Part shown: in pieces, positions 45,321-55,547 of the stretch | How positions within the stretch are numbered: position 1 is the stretch's first letter | Layout: the number at the start of each line of letters is the position of its first letter | Assembly (NCBI RefSeq): GCF_011089885.1 | Contig: NZ_JAANBD010000028.1 | Location: forward strand, 425,746-489,745 | Origin: Thioalkalivibrio sp. XN279 | GTDB lineage: Bacteria > Pseudomonadota > Gammaproteobacteria > Steroidobacterales > XN24 | Direction: 5' to 3' | Length of the DNA: 64,000 nucleotides | The notes under the pieces: generated by a model | Seen by the model: only the letters and a program-made list of their open reading frames with translations | Told to the model about the DNA's origin: nothing | Database searches by the model: none | Program-made: the position numbers and the translations under genes

Positions 45321-46259
45321 CTAGGGCATCACGCCGGATTCCTCGTCCTTGTCGGGCTGCGGCGGCAGCAGGTCCGTCGGGGTGACTTTCAGCGCGAGGG
45401 CCGTCTCGCTGGCGATGTAGATGGAGGAATAGGTGCCGACGAGGACGCCGACGATCAGAGCAATCGAGAAGCCGGCGATGGCCTCACCGCCCAGCACGTA
45501 CAACGCAACCAGCACCAGCAGGGTCGTAACGCCGGTCATGATCGTGCGCGACAAGGTCTGGTTTAGCGAGGCGTTGATCACCTCCTCGGTCGTCTTGCGC
45601 CGCATCTTAAGCATGTTTTCGCGGATGCGATCGAAGATGACAATGGTGTCGTTGAGCGAGTAGCCGATCACCGCCAGCACGGCTGCCAGCACCGCCAGGT
45701 CTACAGTCAGCTGAATAATGGAGAAGAAGCCGACCGTCAGAATCACGTCATGTACCAGGGCGGCCACCGCGCCGACGGAAAACTTCCACTGGAAGCGGAA
45801 GGACACGTACGCGAGGATCATCAGGAGCGCGAACAGGGTCGCCATACCGCCGGCCTCGGCGAGTTCCTGGCCGACCTGGGCGCTGACGAACTCTGCACGC
45901 TGCAGTTCGGCGCCGGCGTCGATGGTGCGCAGGATCCGCATGATGTTCGCGCGCGTGGCCGCCAGGTCTTCGTTCTCGCTGGCCAGCAACTGGATCGACA
46001 CCTCCCGCGAGCTGCCGAAGTGCTGCACAATGCTGCGCTCGATCCCGTCGGCCTCCAACGCGGCGCGGATCGGCTCGAGCTCGACCGTCTCGGGGAAGCC
46101 GGCTTCGATCACCACGCCACCGCGGAACTCGATGCCGAAGTTAAGGCCCCGGGTCGCCAGCGACGCGATGGAGATGACGATCAGGCCGAGCGAGACAGCG
46201 TACGCGATCTTGCGCACCTTGAAGAAGTCGATTTGCGACTCGATCTTGAAGAAGTCCAT
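45321..46259 (-). CDS. secF: Protein translocase subunit SecF
   Basis: A 312-residue membrane protein with six helices and a periplasmic domain after the first. Family motifs include LNFGIEFRGGVVIE and GYSLNDTIVIFDRIREN. With SecD and YajC it uses the proton gradient to pull exported proteins out of SecYEG. ATG 46259 (MDFFKIES) has GAGGAG upstream. It follows secD by 13 bases. Confidence 0.96.
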   Translation of the reverse strand: MDFFKIESQIDFFKVRKIAYAVSLGLIVISIASLATRGLNFGIEFRGGVVIEAGFPETVELEPIRAALEADGIERSIVQHFGSSREVSIQLLASENEDLAATRANIMRILRTIDAGAELQRAEFVSAQVGQELAEAGGMATLFALLMILAYVSFRFQWKFSVGAVAALVHDVILTVGFFSIIQLTVDLAVLAAVLAVIGYSLNDTIVIFDRIRENMLKMRRKTTEEVINASLNQTLSRTIMTGVTTLLVLVALYVLGGEAIAGFSIALIVGVLVGTYSSIYIASETALALKVTPTDLLPPQPDKDEESGVMP

Positions 46260-46272
46260 GGCGGCCGTCTCC

Positions 46273-48126
46273 TCAGATGGGCAGCGACTTGATACGGCGG
46301 CCGCCGTACAGCGCATTGACCACGGCGCGCGTCCCGACGATGGCCGTGAACATGGAAGTGATAATGCCGAGCGACAGCGTCACGGCGAAGCCTCGGATCG
46401 GGCCAGTGCCGAAAGTGAATAGCACCACGGCCGCGATCAGCGTCGTTATGTTCGCGTCGGCAATGGACGAGAAGGCCTTCTCGTAGCCGGCGTGAATGGC
46501 CGCCTGGGGCGAATTCCCGTTGCGCAACTCCTCGCGGATGCGCTCGAAGATCAGCACGTTGGCATCGACCGCCATGCCGACCGTCAGCACGATGCCGGCG
46601 ATGCCGGGCAGGGTGAGCGAGGCCTGCAGCATGGACAAAAGCGCTACCACCAGCACCAGGTTAGCGAGCAGCGCCAGGTTGGCGATGAGCCCGAAGACAC
46701 GGTAGTACAGCGCCATGAACACGACCACGGCGAGGAAACCGATGACCACGGCCTGAAGGCCGCGCTCGATGTTCTGCTGGCCGAGGCTCGGACCGATGGT
46801 GCGCTCCTCGACCTTGTAGATCGGTGCTGCCAGCGAGCCCGCGCGCAGCAGCAGCGCCAGGTCACGAGCCTCCAGCGGATCGAGGCCGGTGATCATGAAG
46901 CGATTCGAGAACACGCCCTGGATGGTGGCTACGCTGATGACCCGCTCCTCGGTACGCGTCACCTCCCGCGTCTCGCCCTCGCGCTCGACCAGGTCACGCT
47001 TCTGTTCGATGAAGACTACCGCCATGCGCTTCTGCAAGTTGGCGCGCGTGGTCTCGCCCATGCGGCGCGCCCCGCGGGCATCGAGATTCACAAACACCGC
47101 CGGCTGTCCTTCGTTGAAGCCGGCGGACGCATCGGTTAGCTGGTCGCCGGTCGCGATCACATCGCGCTGCAACAGCACGGGCTGCCCGTGGCGATCCCGG
47201 TACAGGGAGGAACCGATCGGGGCCCGACCGCGCTCGGCGGCCTCAAAGGCGTTATTGGCCTCGTCCACGAGTCGGAACTCGAGTGTCGCCGTGGCGCCGA
47301 GCACGCGTTCGGCCTGGGCGGGGTCCTGGATACCCGGCAGCTGCACTACGATACGGTCAGCACCCTGGCGCTGAACCACGGGCTCTGCCACGCCGAGCTC
47401 GTTGACCCGATTGCGCAGCGTTACGGTGTTCTGCTCGATGGCGAAGTCCTGTCGCTGTTGGATCAGTTCTTCGGTCATCCGGTACACCAGCTCGTAATCG
47501 CCGCCGGCCTCGCGCCGTGTGACATCCAGCTCGGGGTTGGTCTCGAAAATTATGTCCGCCGCCGCCTCGCGGTCGGCCTCGCTGGCCAGCACCACGCGCA
47601 CAATTGCGTCGTCCCGCTGCACCGATTTGTAGCGAATACCGGCTTCGCGGAGCATGGCACGGAAATCCGTCTCAAAACGGTCCAGCGCCTGCGCGATCGC
47701 CGCATCCATGTCGACCTCGTACATGAAGTGAACGCCGCCGCGCAGGTCGAGGCCAAGACTCATCGGCTGCAATCCGAGATCGCGCAGGAAAGCCGGAGTC
47801 CTGGGCGCCAGGGTCAGCGCCACCACGAAGGTATCGCCGAGCTGCTCGCGGAGCAGGTCCAGCGAACGCAGCTGGTCCTCGACCGTCGGGAAGCGCACTG
47901 TAACGCGCCCCTCCTCGAGGTACGCGGGCGTATGGCTGATGCCACGCAGGTCCAGGATGCCGGTGACACGCTGCAGCGCAGTCTCGTCCAGCGGCTGCCC
48001 GGTTTCGGCCGACACCTGCACCGCGGGCGCGTCGCCATAGATGTTCGGCAGGGCGAATATCAGCCCGATCACGATCACCGCGATGACGAGCAGGTTCTTC
48101 CAGAGCGGAAAACGGTTGAGGACCAC
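46273..48126 (-). CDS. secD: Protein translocase subunit SecD
   Basis: A 617-residue membrane protein with one N-terminal helix, a large periplasmic region (P1 with GLDLRGGVHFMYEV near the base, and QRQGADRIVVQLPGIQDP) and five C-terminal helices with VGMAVDANVLIFERIREEL. It starts at GTG 48126 (VVLNRFPLWKN read as Met). Length matches E. coli SecD (615). Part of queA-tgt-yajC-secD-secF. Confidence 0.97.
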   Translation of the reverse strand: MVLNRFPLWKNLLVIAVIVIGLIFALPNIYGDAPAVQVSAETGQPLDETALQRVTGILDLRGISHTPAYLEEGRVTVRFPTVEDQLRSLDLLREQLGDTFVVALTLAPRTPAFLRDLGLQPMSLGLDLRGGVHFMYEVDMDAAIAQALDRFETDFRAMLREAGIRYKSVQRDDAIVRVVLASEADREAAADIIFETNPELDVTRREAGGDYELVYRMTEELIQQRQDFAIEQNTVTLRNRVNELGVAEPVVQRQGADRIVVQLPGIQDPAQAERVLGATATLEFRLVDEANNAFEAAERGRAPIGSSLYRDRHGQPVLLQRDVIATGDQLTDASAGFNEGQPAVFVNLDARGARRMGETTRANLQKRMAVVFIEQKRDLVEREGETREVTRTEERVISVATIQGVFSNRFMITGLDPLEARDLALLLRAGSLAAPIYKVEERTIGPSLGQQNIERGLQAVVIGFLAVVVFMALYYRVFGLIANLALLANLVLVVALLSMLQASLTLPGIAGIVLTVGMAVDANVLIFERIREELRNGNSPQAAIHAGYEKAFSSIADANITTLIAAVVLFTFGTGPIRGFAVTLSLGIITSMFTAIVGTRAVVNALYGGRRIKSLPI

Positions 48127-48150
48127 GGGACTATCCTGGCTGGGAGCTGA

Positions 48151-48480
48151 TCAGACGGACTTGAAGGTGCCCTTGGGCAGGACGGCCACGACGGTCTGCC
48201 GCTGGATGCGCAACACCACGCCGTCGGCCACCTCGACCTTGAGGAACTGCTCGCCGGCTTCCTGTACGCGGCCGAGGATGCCGCCGCCGGTGACGACTTC
48301 GTCGCCGGCCTTGAGCTCGGAGACCATCTTGCGGTGTTCCTTGGCGCGCTTGGTCTGCGGCCGGATCAGCAGGAAGTAGAAGATGACGAAGATGAAAATC
48401 AGCGGCAGCAGGCTCATGAACATGTCGGGCTGCTGGGCGCCCGCTGCCTGCGCGTATGCGTTGGAGATGAAGAAATCCAT
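48151..48480 (-). CDS. yajC: Preprotein translocase subunit YajC
   Basis: A 109-residue protein with one membrane helix (about 24-43, LLPLIFIFVIFYFLLIRPQ is the family signature) and a small cytoplasmic beta domain (ELKAGDEVVTGGGILGRV). It associates with SecD and SecF. ATG 48480 has AGGGAA upstream and gives the standard length; the frame is open farther upstream without family similarity. Confidence 0.96.
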   Translation of the reverse strand: MDFFISNAYAQAAGAQQPDMFMSLLPLIFIFVIFYFLLIRPQTKRAKEHRKMVSELKAGDEVVTGGGILGRVQEAGEQFLKVEVADGVVLRIQRQTVVAVLPKGTFKSV

Positions 48481-48565
48481 CGTTGTAGTTCCCTGGTTTG
48501 CGCTGCCCGGCGAGGGGCAGGAGGTAAAACAGCGGGCTATTATGCCACGAAGCGCCGGGCGTGCC

Positions 48566-50730
<2,165 letters not shown>

Positions 50731-50761
50731 GGGGACACTCCTCGGGGCGGGGAGTGTCCCC
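50731..50761 (-). promoter_or_regulatory. Hairpin burying the queA ribosome binding site
   Basis: On the minus strand GGGGACACTCC, a nine-base loop and GGAGTGTCCCC lie directly before the ATG. The GGAG of the only Shine-Dalgarno sequence (GAGGAG) is in the 3' arm, and the stem is a perfect 11 bp. It should limit ribosome access to queA. The same palindrome could also be a dispersed repeat or a terminator. Confidence 0.55.
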
Positions 50762-50785
50762 TGTCAGGCGGTCGCGGTAAAGGGG

Positions 50786-50815
50786 CCGGGGACCGTCGCT
50801 CGAGACGGCCCCCGG
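50786..50815 (-). terminator. Probable terminator of the PDZ protein gene
   Basis: Inverted repeat 50786-50797 / 50804-50815 with one mismatch and loop GCTCGA, about 20 bases past the PDZ gene stop. No T-run follows, so the role is inferred. Confidence 0.4.
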
Positions 50816-50835
50816 GGACGACACCCCGGGACAAC

Positions 50836-51753
50836 TCACTCCGGAATATCCGCCTCCAGCTGCTTCTTGCGCCCCTTGCGCATGACATTCAGCACCAGCC
50901 GCTCCCCCGGCTCGTAGGAACGCAGGATCCGCACCACGTGCCTGGCGTCCGCCGGCTTGCGCCCGGCGATGTCGAGGATCACGTCCCCGTCCTCCAGGCC
51001 CAGCGTGTCGTCGCTCGGCGCGCGCACCACCAGCACGCCTTCGTCCGTCTTGAAGTACTCGCCCAGCGCCGGCGTCAGCTCGACCAGCTCCATGTCGCCC
51101 CAGCGGTCGGCGATGAAGCGGCCGACGAAGGCCTGGGCGCCCGGCGGCAGCGAGCGCTGCAGCTCCTCGATATCAAAATCGAACTCGAAAGCCTCGGAAC
51201 GCGGGCGCGCCTCCACGTCCGCAGTCAGCACCTCGCCGTCGCGGCGGTGCTCGATTTCGAACCGGGTACCGGGTTCGATCGCCGCCAGCTTCTCGAGGAG
51301 CTTTGCCTGCGGGTCGGTGTCGTCCGCCCAGTCGAGCTGCACCCCGTCGATCGACAGCAGCACGTCGCCACTGCGAATGCCGGCCGCATCGGCCGCCGAG
51401 TCCGGCGTCACGCCCTGGACGCGCACACCGCCCTCTCCGGGTCCGCCCACGGGCCCGATGTTGACGCCGAGCAGGATGCGGCGCGGGCTGCGCGCCTCGT
51501 CCATGTGCTGGCGGATCACGACACGCGCGTCACCCACCACGCCGGCGCTGAGCTCGGCGATTTCCCGTGCCGCCTCCTCGAGGCGGGCGCGCGCAGCTTC
51601 CAGGCGCTCCTCGGCCTCCGCGCGTTGCGCCTCGGCCTGGGCGCGCTCGGCTTCCGCCGCCGCCGGCGGGTCTTCCTGCGCCACCGCGGCGCCGCCGACC
51701 AGCAGCAGCATGGCCGCGGCGGTTACAAGAGTCTTCTTGAAGTGCTGTCTCAT
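50836..51753 (-). CDS. Periplasmic protein with coiled coil and two PDZ domains
   Basis: A 305-residue protein with a signal peptide (cleavage after AVA near 26) and an Ala/Glu/Arg-rich coiled coil (about 30-70). The first PDZ domain (about 90-180) has VRVQGVTPDSAADAAGIRSGD. The second (about 205-300) has LVELTPALGEYFKTDEGVLV and LGLEDGDVILDIAGRKPA. No protease domain is present. It is the third gene after an ECF sigma factor and its anti-sigma factor, in the place where other bacteria put envelope stress sensors or proteases. ATG 51753 has an AAGGA-type site. It may be a binding or adaptor protein in that response; the partner is unknown. Confidence 0.8.
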   Translation of the reverse strand: MRQHFKKTLVTAAAMLLLVGGAAVAQEDPPAAAEAERAQAEAQRAEAEERLEAARARLEEAAREIAELSAGVVGDARVVIRQHMDEARSPRRILLGVNIGPVGGPGEGGVRVQGVTPDSAADAAGIRSGDVLLSIDGVQLDWADDTDPQAKLLEKLAAIEPGTRFEIEHRRDGEVLTADVEARPRSEAFEFDFDIEELQRSLPPGAQAFVGRFIADRWGDMELVELTPALGEYFKTDEGVLVVRAPSDDTLGLEDGDVILDIAGRKPADARHVVRILRSYEPGERLVLNVMRKGRKKQLEADIPE

Positions 51754-51790
51754 GTCCTTTTCCCCTCTGTTGAATCCTGGCGCAGGCGCC

Positions 51791-52426
51791 TCAGTAGCCT
51801 TCCTGCAGTTCGGCATAGCGGACCTGCATCAGCGTGGTCATCAGCTGCACGCGCTGGTCCCACAACCGGTGTTCGCTCTCCGCGTCCAGCCGCGGATCGC
51901 CGAGCATCAGGTCGACGTCCTGGATGCGGTCATGCAACTCGTCGATGGTCAGGGCCGTGCTGGTGCGGGTGACCCGCGGCGCGGCCGGCAGGGCGCGCAG
52001 CGCGGCCTCCAGTTGCTGCGAGGTGGCCACCAGTTCCGCCCGGCTGGCGCCCGGCGTCGAACTCGCCGGCGCCGGTGTGGAGGCCACCATGTCGGTGGTG
52101 GTCCCGGGCGCCGGCCGGTCTGCCTCGCGCCCGCCCATGCTCAGGATCAGCGCGATGCCGAGCACGAAGCCGGCCGCGAGACCGCCGAGCATGGGCCAGG
52201 ACGCGGGCCCGCGGCGGCGTACCGCGGGCAGCCCGTCCACGGCGATGGCGCCCCACAGGTCCCGCGGCGGTTCCAGCGGCGGCAGGGCGCGCAACTCGGC
52301 ACGCACACGGGCGGATGCGGCCAGCGCCTGCTGGCAGCGGGGGCAGGCAGCGACGTGGGCGCTGGTCGAGGCGTCCACGGCGTCGCCGTCGCGCAGGCTC
52401 AGCAGTTGTTCGGTCGTGGCATGCAT
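51791..52426 (-). CDS. Membrane anti-sigma factor with zinc-finger (zf-HC2) domain
   Basis: A 211-residue protein. The N-terminal cytoplasmic domain has HVAACPRCQQAL, the His-x3-Cys-x2-Cys motif of zf-HC2 anti-sigma factors. One membrane helix (about 78-97, PMLGGLAAGFVLGIALILSM) follows, then a periplasmic part with a helical end (ELHDRIQDVDLMLGD). It overlaps the end of the sigma factor gene by 28 bases and is clearly paired with it. It is expected to hold the sigma factor at the membrane until an envelope signal arrives. Confidence 0.85.
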   Translation of the reverse strand: MHATTEQLLSLRDGDAVDASTSAHVAACPRCQQALAASARVRAELRALPPLEPPRDLWGAIAVDGLPAVRRRGPASWPMLGGLAAGFVLGIALILSMGGREADRPAPGTTTDMVASTPAPASSTPGASRAELVATSQQLEAALRALPAAPRVTRTSTALTIDELHDRIQDVDLMLGDPRLDAESEHRLWDQRVQLMTTLMQVRYAELQEGY

Positions 52427-53004
52427 GTGCTCACCTCTTGTTCATCCGTGCCCAGGCTGGCGCGCAACTGCTCGTGCGCGCGCGACAGCCGGGACTTCGA
52501 GAAACTGACGCTCTTGCCCATCATCCGGGCGATCTCCTCGTGGCTGTAACCCTCGACGTCGAACAGCCACACCACGGCGCGGGCCGTCGGCGGCAGGGCC
52601 TGCAGCGCGTGTTCCAGGCGTTGCCGGTCTGCCAGCTGGACTGAGAAGTCCCTTTCCCCTGCGCCCCAGTGCGCCTCCTCCATCTCGTCGTCGGCGCCAT
52701 CCAGCGCACGGGATTTGCGATGCCAGGCGCTGCGCAGCAGGGCCAGGCACTTGTTGGTCGCGATCCGCTTCACCCAGCCGCCGAACGCCGCGTCTTCGCG
52801 GAACTCCCGCAGGTGGCGCATGATCTCGATGCTGGTTTCCTGCAGCACCTCCTCCGCCAGGGCAACGTCGCCCAGGATCCGGGTAGCGAGCGTGTAGACC
52901 GGCGCCCCGTAGCTGCGATACAGCACCTCGTGGGCCTTCATGTCGCCACGCCGCGCTCGCGCCAGAATGCCCGGGTCCGGATTACAGTCGGCAAATCCCG
53001 CCAC
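52399..53004 (-). CDS. ECF-type RNA polymerase sigma factor
   Basis: A 201-residue protein with sigma region 2 (KAHEVLYRSYGAPVYTLATR, then EVLQETSIEIMRHLREF and GWVKRIATNKCLALLR) and region 4 (LPPTARAVVWLFDVEGYSHE, then EIARMMGKSVSFSKSRLSRA). Its usual partner, the zf-HC2 anti-sigma gene, overlaps its end. I chose GTG 53004 because AGGAGAGG lies 8 bases upstream; the open frame continues to 53085 without it. A possible self-controlled promoter with RpoE-like boxes is at 53034-53060. Confidence 0.9.
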   Translation of the reverse strand: MAGFADCNPDPGILARARRGDMKAHEVLYRSYGAPVYTLATRILGDVALAEEVLQETSIEIMRHLREFREDAAFGGWVKRIATNKCLALLRSAWHRKSRALDGADDEMEEAHWGAGERDFSVQLADRQRLEHALQALPPTARAVVWLFDVEGYSHEEIARMMGKSVSFSKSRLSRAHEQLRASLGTDEQEVSTCMPRPNNC

Positions 53005-53033
53005 GAGTCGTCCTCTCCTTTTCCCCTTGCCCT

Positions 53034-53060
53034 TCAGATGCGCCAGCCACGTCGAAGGTC
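53034..53060 (-). promoter_or_regulatory. Candidate ECF (RpoE-like) autoregulated promoter
   Basis: On the minus strand GACCTT (53060-53055) and TCTGA (53038-53034) are separated by 16 bases, similar to the RpoE pattern GAACTT-N16-TCTGA. The -10 box lies 29 bases before the sigma factor GTG. ECF factors commonly transcribe their own gene. Confidence 0.35.
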
Positions 53061-53130
53061 GCAATGTCGCAGCCCGCCCCGGCAATGGTAAGCTTCGCGC
53101 TCGCGGCCGCGCAGGCCGCGCCCCGCACCT

Positions 53131-53217
53131 GCCCGGGTGGCGGAACTGGTAGACGCAGCGGACTCAAAATCCGCCGATGGTGACATCGTGCGAGTTCGAC
53201 TCTCGCCCCGGGCACCA
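53131..53217 (+). tRNA. tRNA-Leu (anticodon CAA)
   Basis: An 87-base class II tRNA. The acceptor stem GCCCGGG pairs with CCCGGGC and is followed by an encoded CCA. The anticodon stem GCGGA/TCCGC closes the loop CTCAAAA, giving anticodon CAA (reads UUG). The long variable arm (around GATGGTGACATCG) and the T-loop GTTCGACTC are present. It stands alone between the ECF sigma gene and the porin gene. Confidence 0.95.
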
Positions 53218-53317
53218 CCCTGCTGGCCGTTGTTTTCTGACCTCGCTCACCACTCCCCGTGGTGCGCTGCGCCATCTACTTATTTCCCGACATTCCCGCC
53301 GTCTGTAACCTTCCTAT

Positions 53318-53332
53318 TGCGAATCGTTCGCA
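53318..53332 (+). promoter_or_regulatory. Fur-like palindrome before the porin-cytochrome-feoABC operon
   Basis: TGCGAATCGTTCGCA is a palindrome with a three-base centre. It matches the common Fur box variant TGAGAATCATTCTCA at 12 of 15 positions. It lies 34 bases before the porin ATG, in promoter position, in front of ferrous iron uptake genes. Confidence 0.45.
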
Positions 53333-53366
53333 TTTCGGTTTACTCGTATTCGGAAGGAGCACAACG

Positions 53367-54692
53367 ATGACCAGCGGGGCCATCCATTCTCCAGGCGAGT
53401 TCCCGTTGCATCCGGGCCGCAGCGCCCGGTCCCGGGTGACCGCCGCGACCGGAGCCGCGATCCTGCTGCTGGCGAGCGCCGTCGGCCAGGCGGAGGACAC
53501 GCCAGGCGATTCCCTCGCCAGCCGCGCCAACCTGACCGGCGACTGGGGCGGGCTGCGCACGGAATGGGCGCTCAACGGCGTCGAGATCGGGATCAACCAC
53601 ACGGGCGACGTGTTTGCGGTGATCGACGGCGGCGCCGAAGAATCGACCTACTTCTCCGGACTGGTCGACGTCGGCATCGAGTTCGACCTCGAGGCCATGC
53701 TGGGCTGGCCGGCCACGCGCGCCTTCGTACTGGGCATCGGCACTTTCGGCCGGGATCCCGGTGACGGCGCCGGCTCCGTGCACGCACCCAGCAATCTCGC
53801 CAACATCCCCACCGGCAAGGTCCTGGAAGCCTGGCTGGAGCGCGAGTTCATGGCCGGCCAGCTCGCCGTGCTGGCCGGCCTGTACGGCGTTGACAGCGAG
53901 TTCGACGTCAAGGAGACCGCCGGGGTCTTCATGAACGGCGGTTTCGGCACCGGCCTGGACCTGTCCGAAACCGGCCTCAACGGGCCCTGCGTCTACCCCA
54001 CCACCTGCCTGGGCGTCCGCGCCCGCTACCATCCGGACGACACGCGCTACGTCCAGCTGGCCGTGCTCGACGGCGTGGCCGGTGATCCCGAGCAGCCGCA
54101 CGGCACGCAGATCAGTCTCAATAGCGACGACGGCCTGCTCGTCCTCGGCGAAGCCGGGTTCCAGCGCGGCGCCGGCGCAGGCCGGTTCCTGCGCGCCGCC
54201 GTGGGCGCCTGGGCGTACACCACCGACTTCGAGGAACTGTTGCCGCCGACGCCCGGCGCTGCGCCTGGCGAGCAGGGCGGGACGCACGGCATCTACGCGC
54301 TGTTAGAAGGCGACCTCTACCGCGAACCGGGCCAGTATCTCGAGGGCCTGAGCGGCTTCCTCCGCGTCGGCGTCGCCGACGAGGCCGTCAACCCGATCGG
54401 CAGTTACGCGGGGGCGGGCCTGGTCTACACCGGACTGTTCCCGACTCGCTCCGAGGACGTGCTGGGGCTGGGTGTTTCCGCCGCCTTCAACGGCGACGAC
54501 TTCAAAGACGCCCAGGCCCAGGCCGGCGCCCCGGTCGAAGACGCCGAAGTCGTGGTCGAACTGACCTACTGGATGCCGCTGCTGCCTTGGTTCAGCCTGC
54601 AGCTCGATGCACAGTACATCAGCAATCCTGCCACCGACCCGGCGCTGGACGATGCCCTGCTTGTCGGCCTGCGTTACCAGGTCAGTTTCTGA
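53367..54692 (+). CDS. OprB-family (carbohydrate-selective type) outer-membrane porin
   Basis: A 441-residue protein with an N-terminal signal region (hydrophobic stretch about 27-41, cleavage near VGQA) and a barrel of the OprB family. The signature SRANLTGDWGGLRTEWALNG lies near the mature N-terminus, and the barrel ends in an aromatic residue (GLRYQVSF), as outer-membrane barrels need. GGAAGGAG precedes ATG 53367. OprB porins often pass sugars, but this one leads an operon with a cytochrome c and feoABC and may pass iron or small iron complexes instead; that is an inference from position. A Fur-like box is upstream. Confidence 0.85.
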   Translation: MTSGAIHSPGEFPLHPGRSARSRVTAATGAAILLLASAVGQAEDTPGDSLASRANLTGDWGGLRTEWALNGVEIGINHTGDVFAVIDGGAEESTYFSGLVDVGIEFDLEAMLGWPATRAFVLGIGTFGRDPGDGAGSVHAPSNLANIPTGKVLEAWLEREFMAGQLAVLAGLYGVDSEFDVKETAGVFMNGGFGTGLDLSETGLNGPCVYPTTCLGVRARYHPDDTRYVQLAVLDGVAGDPEQPHGTQISLNSDDGLLVLGEAGFQRGAGAGRFLRAAVGAWAYTTDFEELLPPTPGAAPGEQGGTHGIYALLEGDLYREPGQYLEGLSGFLRVGVADEAVNPIGSYAGAGLVYTGLFPTRSEDVLGLGVSAAFNGDDFKDAQAQAGAPVEDAEVVVELTYWMPLLPWFSLQLDAQYISNPATDPALDDALLVGLRYQVSF

Positions 54693-54702
54693 GGTGCCCG
54701 CC

Positions 54703-55278
54703 ATGACATTCCCCATCGCCTCCACTGCATGCAAGTTCGCCGCCCTGCCGGCGCTAGCGCTGCTTCTCGCCGGTTGCCCGGCTGCTTCCGGGCCCACCGG
54801 CGACCCGGGGCCGCAGCATGCAGAGCTCCAGTGTCCGCAACCGCGCGACACCCAGCGCGCTCCGGACACCTACCAGGCCTTGACCAACCCGCTCGCCCCC
54901 AGCGCCGAGAACCTGGCGCAGGGACGGGCCCTGTACCAGGCCGATCGTCCGGGCGGCTCCTGCGCCAGCTGCCACGGCAGCGCCGGCGACGGGCGCGGCC
55001 CGGCCGGCGCGGGCCTGGTGCCGCCGCCGCGCGACTTCACCTGCGCGCCGACCATGGCGCCGCTCAGCGACGGCCAGCTCTTCTGGATCACCAAGTACGG
55101 CTCGGGCGCCTTCCACGTCGCTGCCGGCCAGGGCAGCCAGCAGGTGTCTCGCCCGGGGCGGCGCGAGAACCCGACGGCCATGGCGCCATACGACGAGCAA
55201 CTGAGCGACGCCGAGATCTGGCAGCTGGTGCTGTACATGCGCAGCTTCCTCGACGCCCCTGCCGCGCAGGCGCCGTGA
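54703..55278 (+). CDS. Monoheme cytochrome c lipoprotein
   Basis: A 191-residue protein with lipobox LLAGC (Cys near 25), so it is predicted to be a lipid-anchored periplasmic protein. The heme motif is CASCH (about residues 86-90), followed by GSAGDGRGPAG, and a likely axial Met is in ENPTAMAPYDEQLSDAEIW, the class I cytochrome c pattern. It lies 10 bases after the porin and 38 bases before feoA. It may carry electrons to ferric iron in the periplasm so that Fe(II) is available to FeoB; this is inferred from the operon. Confidence 0.88.
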   Translation: MTFPIASTACKFAALPALALLLAGCPAASGPTGDPGPQHAELQCPQPRDTQRAPDTYQALTNPLAPSAENLAQGRALYQADRPGGSCASCHGSAGDGRGPAGAGLVPPPRDFTCAPTMAPLSDGQLFWITKYGSGAFHVAAGQGSQQVSRPGRRENPTAMAPYDEQLSDAEIWQLVLYMRSFLDAPAAQAP

Positions 55279-55316
55279 GCTTCGCCCCGGCCGCGGCGGC
55301 GGCAAGGAGAACTGAG

Positions 55317-55547
55317 ATGACCACCCTGAATGAACTGCTGGTCGGCGAGAGCGGCCGGATCGTCGGCTTCGACGGCGCCTCCCCGTCTTACCGGCGCAAG
55401 CTGCTGTCGCTCGGCCTGACCCCGGGCGCCGTAGTGCACGTGGCGCGCGTGGCGCCGCTCGGCGACCCGATGGAAGTCCGCGTGCGCGGCTTCTCCATGT
55501 CGCTGCGCAAGACGGAAGCGGCTGCATTGCTCGTGGAGAAAACGTGA
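55317..55547 (+). CDS. feoA: Ferrous iron transport protein A
   Basis: A 76-residue SH3-like domain protein (LVGESGRIVGFDGASPSYRR, then LLSLGLTPGAVVHVARVAPL and VEVR-type MEVRVRGFSMSLRKTEA). FeoA binds FeoB in the cytoplasm and is needed for full ferrous iron uptake. AAGGAGA precedes the ATG. Its stop overlaps the feoB start (GTGATGA), so translation is coupled. Confidence 0.95.
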   Translation: MTTLNELLVGESGRIVGFDGASPSYRRKLLSLGLTPGAVVHVARVAPLGDPMEVRVRGFSMSLRKTEAAALLVEKT

